Numbered from the stretch's first letter, positions 52,140 through 61,210 are shown. The stretch: 64,000 nt of DNA from Iodobacter sp025352645 (GCF_033446605.1 NZ_JAWQUO010000006.1:1-64000), one strand, 5' to 3'. Program-made: numbers and translations. Notes: generated by a model not told the origin, from the letters alone.

Positions 52140-52664
52140 CTATAGGTAATTTAATGTGAACGTCACTGTCGCCGTAAAGTTACCCGGTTGAATATCATCC
52201 GCACTTGCCGCCGCCGCGACAGGCTTCAAGTAAGCATTAAATTTTAAATCATTCTCACCCGCTAGCATTGGAACTGCGGCACTCGCTGTACCCAACACTA
52301 TTGGAGTACCATAAGAATCGTCGATCTGAATACCAGCCCCTTTAGTAGTTCCCTCAAGAGCCAATAAGCCATCTTTAGCTGCTCCACTAAATGTAATCGT
52401 TACATTCTTTTTAGTTGCAACAGTGCAATCTTCTAACTTGATTGTGAAGTTAGATTTAAGCTTACCATCCTTTGAAAAAATGGATTTATTTGAAATAGCG
52501 CCCATAGGAATAATTTGGTTTTGTGTTGAAGCTGAAATTGAGCATGGTGCATCAATAATCGAACCTTCAAATTTAACGGTACCACTCCCCTCATCCGCAG
52601 CGAATACAGAGCCTGCAAACAACATCGAACATGCCATAGCAGATGCAATATATTTTAACTTCAT
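52140..52664 (-). CDS. Major fimbrial pilin of the chaperone-usher cluster
   Basis: 174 residues from ATG 52664. Signal peptide KLKYIASAMACSMLFAGSVFA, mature chain ADEGSGTVKFEGSIIDAPCSI with the donor strand and first Cys; the second Cys is in LEDCTVATK. It ends NFTATVTFTLNYL with the penultimate Tyr of type 1-like pilins. It is the first gene of the operon and the farthest from the kinase, as expected for the abundant shaft subunit. Confidence 0.9.
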   Translation of the reverse strand: MKLKYIASAMACSMLFAGSVFAADEGSGTVKFEGSIIDAPCSISASTQNQIIPMGAISNKSIFSKDGKLKSNFTIKLEDCTVATKKNVTITFSGAAKDGLLALEGTTKGAGIQIDDSYGTPIVLGTASAAVPMLAGENDLKFNAYLKPVAAAASADDIQPGNFTATVTFTLNYL

Positions 52665-52874
52665 AGTATTTATTCCAAATAAAATAATTAGATATTGGTG
52701 AGTCATATGGCATCAACGCCACCGACAGATGCAATTTTATGCTCATTAAATTTAAATCACACGTCAGCACAGACTCAATTAAGATGAGAAAATTCTTTTA
52801 CTGTTGTAGGAAAAATCCTGCCGCAGTTCGCACAAAAAACTGTATCCTTTCCTAAATTTAAAGAAGTACAACAC
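52665..52874. promoter_or_regulatory. Divergent promoter region between pilin and Bcr/CflA genes
   Basis: 210 bases that must hold the pilin promoter and that of the exporter. TAGGAAA (52807-52813) and TTTCCTA (52848-52854) are inverted copies of a heptad that equals the BvgA half-site consensus of Bordetella. They lie 143-190 bp upstream of the pilin start. Whether the local BvgA-like regulator recognises the same heptad is unknown. Confidence 0.4.
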
Positions 52875-54059
52875 ATGCGCTATTTCCCGCCTTGGCTACT
52901 CTTACTGGGTGCGCTTACCGCGCTTGGCCCGCTTTCCATTGATATGTATTTACCTAGCTTCCCTGCTATTTCGCATAGTTTGGGAGCCTCGCCCGGCTCG
53001 GTGCAACTCACGCTTGCCAGCTTTTTTATTGGCCTTGCCATAGGCCAAGCGATTTACGGCCCGTTTAGTGATCGATTTGGCCGTAAGCCACCGCTTTATT
53101 TTGGTCTTGTGATTTATATTCTGGCCACCATAGGCTGCGTCTTTGTCACACATATCGATCAGCTGATTGCTTTGCGCTTTTTGCAAGCCTTGGGCGGCTG
53201 CGCAGGCATGGTGGTTTCCAGAGCCGTAGTCAGGGATCGCTGCAATGTGCAAGAAATGGCCAAAGCTTTTTCTACCCTGATGCTGATTATGGGGCTCGCC
53301 CCAATCTTGGCGCCGATTGTAGGAGGATGGGTAGTCACTACACTGGGCTGGCGCGCCATTTTTGCTTTTCAAATGCTGTTTGCGCTAGCTTGCTTAATTA
53401 ATGTGCATTTCTTTTTTAAGGAAACGCACAATACCCAGCACAGCCCAGCACTTGAATTAGGCAAAGTTTTAAAAGGCTATGCCGCACTGATCCGCGATAA
53501 AGCCTTTATGCGGCACACCCTAACGGGCTCGCTGATTATGGGTGGCTTCTTTGGCTATATCGCCGGATCGCCCTATATTATTATCGAGTTATTCGGTGTG
53601 CCCGCCGAGCACTTTGGCTGGATCTTTGGGAGCAATGCAGCGGGTTTTATTATTAGTAGCCAATTTAATGCGCGCGCACTTAAAACCCATAGCACCGCTA
53701 ATCTACTCAGACGCGCGCTGTATTTACCGGCTATTTCTGGGCTAAGCCTGTTTTTGCTACAAATCTTTGGCCTGCTTAATTTCCCGCTTTTGCTGCTGGG
53801 CTTATTTATTTTCATCACCAGCATGGGCTTTATCACCCCCAACACCTCGGCAATGGCTTTGCAACACCAAAGCAAACAAGCTGGGCTGGCATCTGCCCTA
53901 CTCGGCACCTTGCAATTTGGCTGCGCCACACTGACTGGTTTATTAATGGGCTTGTGGCACGACAACAGCGCACTCCCCTTGCTGACGCTATTGGCAGCAT
54001 GTGGCACAGGCGCATGGCTACTGAATCGGACAGGGCCAGTGGCGGTTGTAAAGGCTTAA
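52875..54059 (+). CDS. Bcr/CflA-type multidrug exporter (MFS)
   Basis: 394 residues, 12 hydrophobic segments. Signature LTALGPLSIDMYLPSFPAI of the Bcr/CflA group, the MFS loop motif GPFSDRFGRKPPLYFG, and ALGGCAGMVVSRAVVRDR (motif C/D1). These proton-driven pumps export drugs such as bicyclomycin, or dipeptides and cysteine. It is not linked to the fimbrial genes except by the shared intergenic region. Confidence 0.93.
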   Translation: MRYFPPWLLLLGALTALGPLSIDMYLPSFPAISHSLGASPGSVQLTLASFFIGLAIGQAIYGPFSDRFGRKPPLYFGLVIYILATIGCVFVTHIDQLIALRFLQALGGCAGMVVSRAVVRDRCNVQEMAKAFSTLMLIMGLAPILAPIVGGWVVTTLGWRAIFAFQMLFALACLINVHFFFKETHNTQHSPALELGKVLKGYAALIRDKAFMRHTLTGSLIMGGFFGYIAGSPYIIIELFGVPAEHFGWIFGSNAAGFIISSQFNARALKTHSTANLLRRALYLPAISGLSLFLLQIFGLLNFPLLLLGLFIFITSMGFITPNTSAMALQHQSKQAGLASALLGTLQFGCATLTGLLMGLWHDNSALPLLTLLAACGTGAWLLNRTGPVAVVKA

Positions 54060-54072
54060 TAGATTACTCATC

Positions 54073-54094
54073 GTGTCGCCCTCATGGGCGACAC
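54073..54094. repeat. Hairpin after the exporter gene
   Basis: Perfect stem GTGTCGCCC / GGGCGACAC with TCAT loop, 14 bp after the stop codon. No T run follows, so it may be an intergenic repeat rather than a factor-independent terminator. The GGGCGAC stem recurs in the terminator at 57294. Confidence 0.5.
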
Positions 54095-54344
54095 CTGCCT
54101 GAGGCAGCGCCATACAATTCTATTAGAGTGATGCAATCGCACTTTATAATGGCAAATGAGCCCAAGCACCAAAACTAGCTCTCCTTCTTCCCTCCATTCT
54201 TTTGGCATTAAAAATACGCCAGCAAGCAGTCAGATTCACTCGCACAGCGGCAAGCCCACTCCCTGATTAACAGGGCGCTACCCTGATGATGGGCTTTCAT
54301 TTAGAATTGATACTTTCGTATTCACCGAATACCGACCTTACACT

Positions 54345-56969
54345 ATGAAATCAGCCGAAATCCGCCAGAAATTTCTCGACTTTTTTGCCTCTAAAGGGCA
54401 CCAAGTTGTTAACTCCAGCCCGCTTGTGCCAGGTAATGATCCAACGATCATGTTTACCGTGGCCGGTATGGTGCAATTTAAAGATGTGTTTTTAGGCTTT
54501 GATAAGCGTAATTACACCCGTGCCACCACCAGCCAAAAATGCTTACGCGCAGGCGGCAAGCATAACGATTTAGAAAACGTTGGCTACACCGCGCGTCACC
54601 ATACTTTCTTTGAAATGCTCGGCAACTTCAGCTTTGGCGATTACTTTAAGCGTGATGCCATTCATTACGCTTGGGAATTTCTAACTGGCCCAGAATGGCT
54701 AGCGATTCCTAAAGAAAAGCTAATGGTGACGGTTTACGCCTCGGATGACGAAGCGTATGAAATCTGGAACCAACAGATCGGCATCCCTGCAGATAAAATT
54801 ATCCGCATTGGCGACAATAAAGGCGGCGCTTATGCCTCAGATAATTTCTGGGCGATGGGCGATACCGGCCCTTGCGGCCCTTGTACCGAGATTTTCTACG
54901 ACCATGGCGATCATATCTGGGGCGGTCCTCCAGGTAGCCCAGATGAAGACGGCGATCGCTTCGTAGAAATCTGGAACAACGTGTTTATGCAGTTCAACCG
55001 CGATGCCGAAGGCGTGATGCACCCGCTACCTAAGCCATCTGTTGATACCGGCATGGGGCTAGAGCGTTTGTCCGCACTCTTACAAAAAGTGCATACCAAT
55101 TACGAAATTGATTTATTTGTTGCACTACTACAAGCTGCGGCCCAAGAAACGGGTGTGCCTTACAACCAAGACACGCCATCACTCAAAGTGATTGCCGATC
55201 ATATCCGTGCCTGTTCATTCCTGATTGCTGACGGCGTATTGCCAAGCAATGAAGGCCGTGGCTATGTATTGCGCCGCATCATTCGCCGTGCGGTACGCCA
55301 CGGTTATAAGCTTGGCCAAAAAAGCGCCTTCTTCTACAAACTGGTTGCCCCCCTTGTGGCGGAAATGGGCCATGCCTATCCCGAGCTAGTACAAAAGCAA
55401 GCTCAGATTGAAGACTTGCTCAAATACGAAGAAGAGCTGTTTGCCAAAACACTAGAAAACGGCATGGCGCTGCTCGATACGGCTCTGGCTGGTGGCAAAA
55501 CCGTATTAGATGGCGCAACCGCGTTTAAATTATCCGACACCTACGGCTTCCCTATCGACTTAACCGCGGACGTATGCCGTGAAAAAAACGTCAGCGTTGA
55601 CATGGAAGGCTTTGAAGTTGCCCTTAATACCCAGCGTGCGCAATCCAAGGCGGCCGGTCAGTTTAAAGCGGTAACGGGCTTAGAATACGATGGCAGCGCC
55701 AGTGTTTTTCATGGCTATACCGAGCATAGCCGTGAAGCCAAAGTATTAGCGCTGTACAAAGGCAATGAGCCAGTACAAGTATTAAACGCAGGTGAAACAG
55801 GCGTTGTGGTACTTGATCACACGCCATTTTATGCAGAATCTGGTGGCCAAGCAGGTGATGTTGGGCAGATTTTTGCTGGTGATATTTTGTTTGACGTAAC
55901 GGACACGCAAAAAGTGAAGTCCGATGTATTTGGTCACCAAGGTATACTCAGCAACGGCAACTTAAATGTCGGCGACGCCGTTATCGCCAGCATTGATATG
56001 GGTAAGCGCCAAGCCAGCCAACGTAATCACAGCGCTACCCACTTGCTGCACGCGGCACTGCGCACCGTGCTTGGCACACATGTGGAGCAAAAAGGCTCGC
56101 TCGTTACATTTGAGCGCACCCGCTTTGACTTTAGCCAACCGCGCCCAGTGACCGCAGCCGAAATCGCCCAGATTGAAGCGCTGGTCAATGAAGAAATCAT
56201 GCTTAACGACGCAGTATCTGCCTCTGAGATGAGCTTTGACGACGCGATTGCCGCCGGTGCCATGGCCCTGTTTGGCGAAAAATACGGCGATGATGTGCGC
56301 GTATTACAAATGGGCAAGTTCTCTACCGAGCTTTGTGGTGGTACCCACGTGGCCCGCACGGGTGATATTGGCCTGTTTAAAGTGGTCAGTGAAACGGGCA
56401 TTGCCGCTGGAATTCGCCGTATCGAAGCGATTACCGGCAGCGCGGCATTGGCAGTGATTCAGGCACAAGACAGCGAAATCAAAACACTTGCGGCGATGAC
56501 TCAATCTAAACCGGGCGAGTTGGCTGCCAAGCTAGAAAAACTTCAAGCCGAGCTCAAATCTGCGCAAAAAGAAATCCAAGGCTTAAAAGGCCAGATGGCT
56601 TTTGCTCAGCTAGACAACTTATTGGCCGGCGGTTTGCGCACTATTAAGGATGTGAAGTGTCTAGGCGCGGTGGTAGAGGGTGCCGATGGCACAGTACTGC
56701 GTGAAATGAGCGATAAAGTCATGGACAGACTGCAAAGCGGCATTTCACTACTGGCCAGCGTAAGCGAAGGCAAAGTTAGCTTAATCGCCCGCGTGAGCAA
56801 AGATTTAACCGGCAAAGTCAAAGCCAGTGAGCTGGTCAACTTTGTAGCGCAGCAAGTGGGCGGCAAAGGCGGCGGCAAGCCTGATATGGCCCAAGCGGGT
56901 GGTACTGAACCAGCAAACCTAGATGCGGCACTGGCAAGCATTCCAGCTTGGTTAACTGAAAAGCTGTAA
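54345..56969 (+). CDS. alaS: Alanine--tRNA ligase AlaS
   Basis: 874 residues. Class II catalytic core with FFASKGHQVVNSSPLVPGNDPT (start of the aminoacylation domain), RATTSQKCLRAGGKHNDLENVG, and VDTGMGLERL. The editing domain carries the zinc-ligand motifs HSATHLLHAAL and CGGTHVARTGDIG. The C-terminal domain has a coiled-coil (GELAAKLEKLQAELKSAQKEI) and the glycine-rich GGKGGGKPDMAQAGG. It charges tRNA-Ala. It is not followed by recX here, that gene being next to recA. Confidence 0.97.
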   Translation: MKSAEIRQKFLDFFASKGHQVVNSSPLVPGNDPTIMFTVAGMVQFKDVFLGFDKRNYTRATTSQKCLRAGGKHNDLENVGYTARHHTFFEMLGNFSFGDYFKRDAIHYAWEFLTGPEWLAIPKEKLMVTVYASDDEAYEIWNQQIGIPADKIIRIGDNKGGAYASDNFWAMGDTGPCGPCTEIFYDHGDHIWGGPPGSPDEDGDRFVEIWNNVFMQFNRDAEGVMHPLPKPSVDTGMGLERLSALLQKVHTNYEIDLFVALLQAAAQETGVPYNQDTPSLKVIADHIRACSFLIADGVLPSNEGRGYVLRRIIRRAVRHGYKLGQKSAFFYKLVAPLVAEMGHAYPELVQKQAQIEDLLKYEEELFAKTLENGMALLDTALAGGKTVLDGATAFKLSDTYGFPIDLTADVCREKNVSVDMEGFEVALNTQRAQSKAAGQFKAVTGLEYDGSASVFHGYTEHSREAKVLALYKGNEPVQVLNAGETGVVVLDHTPFYAESGGQAGDVGQIFAGDILFDVTDTQKVKSDVFGHQGILSNGNLNVGDAVIASIDMGKRQASQRNHSATHLLHAALRTVLGTHVEQKGSLVTFERTRFDFSQPRPVTAAEIAQIEALVNEEIMLNDAVSASEMSFDDAIAAGAMALFGEKYGDDVRVLQMGKFSTELCGGTHVARTGDIGLFKVVSETGIAAGIRRIEAITGSAALAVIQAQDSEIKTLAAMTQSKPGELAAKLEKLQAELKSAQKEIQGLKGQMAFAQLDNLLAGGLRTIKDVKCLGAVVEGADGTVLREMSDKVMDRLQSGISLLASVSEGKVSLIARVSKDLTGKVKASELVNFVAQQVGGKGGGKPDMAQAGGTEPANLDAALASIPAWLTEKL

Positions 56970-57000
56970 AGATGTAGGGCGGCCTGCACATCAAGTTATC

Positions 57001-57167
57001 TGATTATGTCTCTTGCTCAATGAGCTCTGTGCAGATGGGTTTCTTAAGTGTTGGGCTTGGTTTTTGAATGTGTAGGGCGGGTGAAACCCGCGAGCCATGC
57101 TGAAGAAATACGCGGGTTTCACCCGCCCTACGATATTTATAATGAAATTGAGCAAGAGACATAATCA
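57001..57167. mobile_element. MITE-like element with perfect 21-bp terminal inverted repeats (copy 2)
   Basis: The ends (57001-57021, beginning TGATTATGTCTCTT, and 57147-57167) are exact reverse complements over 21 bases. The octamer TCAAGTTA occurs just outside both ends (56991-56998 and 57170-57177), two bases from each, as expected for a target duplication. Inside sits the perfect palindrome at 57072-57131. It shares ends with the element at 10491-10580 and encodes no protein. Confidence 0.75.
57072..57131. repeat. Perfect 21-bp inverted repeat nested in the MITE-like element
   Basis: GTAGGGCGGGTGAAACCCGC (plus one base) at 57072-57092 and its exact complement at 57111-57131 surround an 18-base loop. 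The same arm recurs, degraded, at 57200-57260 and as GGCGGGTGAAACCC at about 13389, so it is a dispersed repeat. Confidence 0.75.
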
Positions 57168-57199
57168 GGTCAAGTTAAGCCCACCGTACAGCCAGTTGC

Positions 57200-57260
57200 G
57201 TAGGGCGGGTGAAATCCGCGAGCAATATTGAGAAATACGCAGCTTGCACCCAACCTACAA
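57200..57260. repeat. Degraded copy of the GTAGGGCGGGTGAAA repeat
   Basis: The left arm GTAGGGCGGGTGAAATCCGC is nearly intact; the right arm (GCTTGCACCCAACCTAC) has diverged. It lies 40 bp from the nested perfect copy, suggesting a local duplication. Confidence 0.6.
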
Positions 57261-57293
57261 GAAGATGCATTTTGTTGCAAAGCCGTAAGCCAC

Positions 57294-57324
57294 AATGGGC
57301 GACTCATCAGTCGCCCATTTTTTT
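57294..57324 (+). terminator. Rho-independent terminator between alaS and the NlpD-like gene
   Basis: AATGGGCGACT / AGTCGCCCATT with loop CATC and a run of T. It is the likely end of the alaS transcript, beyond the repeat elements. Confidence 0.88.
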
Positions 57325-57404
57325 GCTAGAAAGTTTTACGATGCAGTTCTGTCAAAAATACCTAGGCAAACGCTGACGCAAAAGACAGTGCTAAAATCAG
57401 CACT

Positions 57405-58073
57405 ATGCCTATCTTTCCCCTACTCCGTCGCTACGCCCTTTTTTCCACCCTGCTGATCAGCGCTTGTGGCACTGCCCCTATTAGCAATAGCTCGCAATAC
57501 GAAGTAAAAACAGGCGATACGCTCTATAGCATTGCACGCAACCATAATCTAAGTGTGAGTGAACTACAGCGCTTGAATCAACTGAGCGACACCACCATTC
57601 AAATTGGACAGACTCTCACCGTAAAGCCAAGCCCAAAGACAGCCAATGTAAGCACCCCAAGCCTCCCTACCCCCTCCCGCCCAACCCCAGCGGCCAACAA
57701 ACCCGCCCCTGCGATCAGCCTAATTTGGCCAAGCAAAGGGCCTGTACTGCAAAACTACAACGGTGGCAGCAATAAGGGGATAGATATTGGTGGGGCGGCA
57801 GGCTCGCCCATTTACGCCGCAGCCAGTGGCAAAGTGGCCTATGCCGGCAATGGCATACGCAGCTACGGCAATTTGCTGATTATCAAGCACAATCAAGATT
57901 ACTTAAGCGCTTACGCCCACAATCAGCGGATCTTGGTCAAAGAAGGCGACATGATTAAGCAAGGGCAACAGGTGGCCGAGATGGGAAGCTCGGGCAGTAA
58001 CAAGGTGAAATTGCATTTTGAGCTGCGTTTTAAAGGCAAGGCCATTAATCCTAAGCCGTTTTTAGCTGAGTAA
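57405..58073 (+). CDS. NlpD-like lipoprotein with LysM and degenerate LytM domains
   Basis: 222 residues. Lipobox LISAC gives an acylated Cys 21. LysM domain (YEVKTGDTLYSIARNHNLSV, about 32-75), a Pro/Thr linker, then an M23/LytM domain (about 108-222) with NKGIDIGGAAGSPIYAAASG, YGNLLIIKHNQDYLSAYAHN and LHFELRFKGKAINP. The first zinc ligand His is Asn, as in E. coli NlpD, so it should be an activator of the AmiC-type amidase rather than an enzyme. It is shorter than NlpD of E. coli and stands alone, without rpoS or pcm. Confidence 0.9.
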   Translation: MPIFPLLRRYALFSTLLISACGTAPISNSSQYEVKTGDTLYSIARNHNLSVSELQRLNQLSDTTIQIGQTLTVKPSPKTANVSTPSLPTPSRPTPAANKPAPAISLIWPSKGPVLQNYNGGSNKGIDIGGAAGSPIYAAASGKVAYAGNGIRSYGNLLIIKHNQDYLSAYAHNQRILVKEGDMIKQGQQVAEMGSSGSNKVKLHFELRFKGKAINPKPFLAE

Positions 58074-58100
58074 TCCAATAAGGTAGTGAAATATATAGCC

Positions 58101-58163
58101 CACGAAAAACACTAAACACACACAAAGGCCAATGAACCATAGTGTTTGCTCGTGTTTTTCGTG
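58101..58163. repeat. 63-bp element with 12-bp terminal inverted repeats
   Basis: CACGAAAAACAC (58101-58112) and GTGTTTTTCGTG (58152-58163) are exact complements. The interior ACACACACAAAGGCC resembles the sequence at about 7060-7080, pointing to a dispersed family. Confidence 0.55.
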
Positions 58164-58182
58164 ACCAAAAATAGCTTACTGC

Positions 58183-59151
58183 TTAAAACAAATAACCTAG
58201 ACCAAACAAAATTACATCGGTGTCTTTGTCATAATCTGTAACAGTTCTGTTCCAAGCCACCCTTGCCCGCCAGTGCTCGCTAAAGCGGTAACTTGCCGCC
58301 ATCGTCACCAAGCCTGACACCGATTTTCTCTCTAAATCAGGGCGTTTATTTCTGTATTGCTTACCTACCGAGAAATAAGGCCCAACGCCTAAGCCAACGG
58401 TAAATTTATCGTCAAAAAACCCTGGCTCATACCACGCTTGCAAGGCAATGCCGCTGCGACGCAAGCGATTGGTCTCGCCTTCTTGAATATACTCAGCGGA
58501 GGCTTTGATTCCTGGCAAGAAGGTATAGCGATACTCTAAAGCCCCTGAATCAGCCACTTCTGAACCAAAGCTATTAATGATGGTTTGCCCATAATAGGCC
58601 ACCACTTCTTGCTTGCCGCGTGCACCTGGCCAACGGGGATCATCAAACGCCATTGGCGATAGCTGATAACCCATGCCTAGCATAATTGAATTGGTATCAA
58701 TACTGCCCGAGGTGCTGATGTGATTGAGGCGCAGCTGATATTGCCAATCACTTTCACCCTGCCAAGTGGCCTGCAAGCTAAAAATGCCACCCCAACCATG
58801 GTCATTTAAATAAGCTTGGCCACCTATTTTTTTTGGTGTGGTATCAAAATAACGATAGGGGCCAAGCCCTGCAGCAAGGGTCAGTTTAGGATGCAGGGCT
58901 TGAGTTTTGCCCCAAAACTGAAAGGTATGACCATCTCGATGATGGTTATCCACATGGCCTTCATTGAGCCAAGAGAAACTGACCGCCATATTTTCATTTA
59001 GATCATGCAAATACGACAAAGTCCAAGCATAGGAGCTTTGCTCTTGCTTGGTACTGTTCATTGCCCCTGCTAATGCCGACAAGGAATCAGCTTGAGCCAG
59101 CGGGGTGCATAGCGCCGCTGAAAGAACAGAAAATTTAATCCAATCGCGCAT
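58183..59151 (-). CDS. Outer-membrane beta-barrel protein with an internal duplication
   Basis: 322 residues with signal peptide (FSVLSAALCTPLAQA-D) and a final Phe after aromatic strands (ILFGLGYLF), the mark of outer-membrane proteins. Alternating strands and GLGPYRYFD (first half) and GVGPYFSVGK (second half) are clear. The two halves (about 40-170 and 205-322) look like repeats of one unit: SYLHDLNENMAVSFSWLNEG corresponds to YRYTFLPGIKASAEYIQEGE. Function unknown. No obvious PagL-type catalytic His-x-Ser was assigned. Confidence 0.82.
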   Translation of the reverse strand: MRDWIKFSVLSAALCTPLAQADSLSALAGAMNSTKQEQSSYAWTLSYLHDLNENMAVSFSWLNEGHVDNHHRDGHTFQFWGKTQALHPKLTLAAGLGPYRYFDTTPKKIGGQAYLNDHGWGGIFSLQATWQGESDWQYQLRLNHISTSGSIDTNSIMLGMGYQLSPMAFDDPRWPGARGKQEVVAYYGQTIINSFGSEVADSGALEYRYTFLPGIKASAEYIQEGETNRLRRSGIALQAWYEPGFFDDKFTVGLGVGPYFSVGKQYRNKRPDLERKSVSGLVTMAASYRFSEHWRARVAWNRTVTDYDKDTDVILFGLGYLF

Positions 59152-59252
59152 ATCTATCCTGTTTATTCAATAAATACAGCTAAAAAAACAATACCACTTA
59201 TACAAGGTCTAATCCGTTTAAAATACCCATAACCTACATATAGAAGAAAACC

Positions 59253-61160
59253 ATGCACGAACTGGAATGGGATGGCGAGCATCAGGCTATTTTTAACTGG
59301 CTACAACAGCCTGACCAGCACCAATCTGGGCTTATCTGTGCGCGTGCGGGCACCGGAAAAACCACCACACTGGTTGCCGCCTATAAGCAATTACGCAGCC
59401 AAGGGCATACGCCGCTGATTCTTACTTTTTCAAACAGTGGCCGTGACACATTTATTAAACGCTGCCGCAGCCACTACCCTGAGCTTCCCCCACCGCAAGC
59501 TTACACTTTTGACGGCTATGCACTCAGGGTATTTTCCCAGCATTCCGGCCGATCGCGCCTTAAACCACGGCGCTTACGCCCTGATACCTTGGCTAATTTA
59601 ATCGACATGGCCATGAATGAAGCCATCGATATCATTAACGATAGCCTGCTTGAAGACGAAGTGCGCATTGCCCGCGACAGCCAGACCTTGTCCATGCTGC
59701 TGCAGTTTATCGATGACGCAAAAGTAAGTCTGTCATTTAATACCCGCCCCTTCGCACTATGGGGCGATTTAGATGAAGAAGAAGATGAGTACGATGTAGA
59801 CGATGCCCTGATGCGCCTTGGCATTAGCCGCCAACGTTACCGCCTATTCAAACGCTTTGAAAACGCCCGCGAGCGATTGGAATTCCTCGCGCCGGGTGAT
59901 GCGGCCTTTGATCTACTGCGTGAACCAGAAATCATTAGCAAAGATTTAAAGCAACTCGGCATACAGTGGGTATTAGTAGATGAGTTTCACGATACCAAGC
60001 CAGTGCATGAGCAAATCCTGCGGCATATGCAAGCTGCAGGCATCCGTATGCTAGCCGTGGGCGACGATGCGCAAGATATCTACGAATGGCGCGGCCTAGT
60101 CCCTTTTTCTGCATTTAAAGCCTGGGAAGCCCAATCCGCCCCCTTTGGTTTATCCCGCTCATTTCGCTTTGGCCGCCCGCTAGATCAGATCGCCACCCGC
60201 CTGATTAAACCACTGGGCAGCAAAATTGAAGTACGCTCTAAAGCCAACCATTACACTCGCCCCAAATTACGCAAAGTGAGCAATGACTGCGATTGCAGCG
60301 CCCTACTAGAAGGCTGGCAGGCCACTGGCCGCAGCCTAAACGAATGTGCCATCTTAGTGCGCGAAGCAGATCGTTCTAAGCCTGTAGAAGACGCGCTATA
60401 TGCTGCGGGGATTGCTTACCGGATGGAAGGCAGCCGCCCTTATTTTTTACGCCATGCCGCACTCCTCTGCCAAGCTATTGCCTATTTAGCGAGCAGCTGC
60501 AAGGAAATAGATAGCAGCGATGTAGACGCGTTTTTAGCGCTGATTCAATCCCCTGCTTGGGAAATCACTGAAGAACAAATCAGCAATTTCCAAAAAGAGC
60601 TGATCAGTCGTGATCACGAAAATAAACCACTCTACCGCCTTGATTGGCTGCCAGATGCTTACGCTATTTTAAAAGGGCTGATCCCCGCCGATATCGCCCA
60701 TTTGGCTTTTGTAAGGATAAAGGACAGCAAAACTCCACTCGCCATTCGCCTAGACGAACTCGTCGACCAGCTAAATTTAAAACCATTGGTGGCACTAAGC
60801 GCCCCAACCGCCCGCACCGCCAAAGCACGCTTACAGCTATTTAAAGAGTTATTAGCTGACCTTGCCGCAATGGGGCCAGATGCACTGCAAAAAGACTGGC
60901 AAAAACGCCGTCTGCGCTACCAACATTTTAATAAAAATCGTGTCGTGGTCAGCAGTGTGCAGCAAGCAAAAGGGCGCGAATGGGCGCATGTGATCTTGCC
61001 GCAACTGGGTGCTTGGCAATTAAAAGATGGCCCAGACAGCGCTAATGAGCGCCGTCATCTTTATGTGGCTATTACCCGCGCCCGTGAATACCTAAGCATT
61101 TTAGGGAACGACGCCAACATTGCGCACAGCCCATGGCTAGCAGAAATCGGCATTAAATAA
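59253..61160 (+). CDS. UvrD/Rep-family (superfamily 1) DNA helicase-like ATPase
   Basis: 635 residues. Walker A CARAGTGKTTTL (about 29-40), motif Ia LTFSNSGRDTFIKR, Walker B WVLVDEFHDTKP, motif III AVGDDAQDIYEWRG, motif IV RSFRF, motif V VSSVQQAKGREWAHVILP and motif VI LYVAITRAREYL. All SF1A motifs are in place, but it is about 100 residues shorter than UvrD or Rep and has an unusual insert (about 105-240). A role in DNA repair or recombination is likely; the partner is unknown. It is alone, with a terminator after it. Confidence 0.92.
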   Translation: MHELEWDGEHQAIFNWLQQPDQHQSGLICARAGTGKTTTLVAAYKQLRSQGHTPLILTFSNSGRDTFIKRCRSHYPELPPPQAYTFDGYALRVFSQHSGRSRLKPRRLRPDTLANLIDMAMNEAIDIINDSLLEDEVRIARDSQTLSMLLQFIDDAKVSLSFNTRPFALWGDLDEEEDEYDVDDALMRLGISRQRYRLFKRFENARERLEFLAPGDAAFDLLREPEIISKDLKQLGIQWVLVDEFHDTKPVHEQILRHMQAAGIRMLAVGDDAQDIYEWRGLVPFSAFKAWEAQSAPFGLSRSFRFGRPLDQIATRLIKPLGSKIEVRSKANHYTRPKLRKVSNDCDCSALLEGWQATGRSLNECAILVREADRSKPVEDALYAAGIAYRMEGSRPYFLRHAALLCQAIAYLASSCKEIDSSDVDAFLALIQSPAWEITEEQISNFQKELISRDHENKPLYRLDWLPDAYAILKGLIPADIAHLAFVRIKDSKTPLAIRLDELVDQLNLKPLVALSAPTARTAKARLQLFKELLADLAAMGPDALQKDWQKRRLRYQHFNKNRVVVSSVQQAKGREWAHVILPQLGAWQLKDGPDSANERRHLYVAITRAREYLSILGNDANIAHSPWLAEIGIK

Positions 61161-61210
61161 GCACTGCGGCACACGCTTATCCACACAAACTATCCGCTTA
61201 AAAAGTAAAT

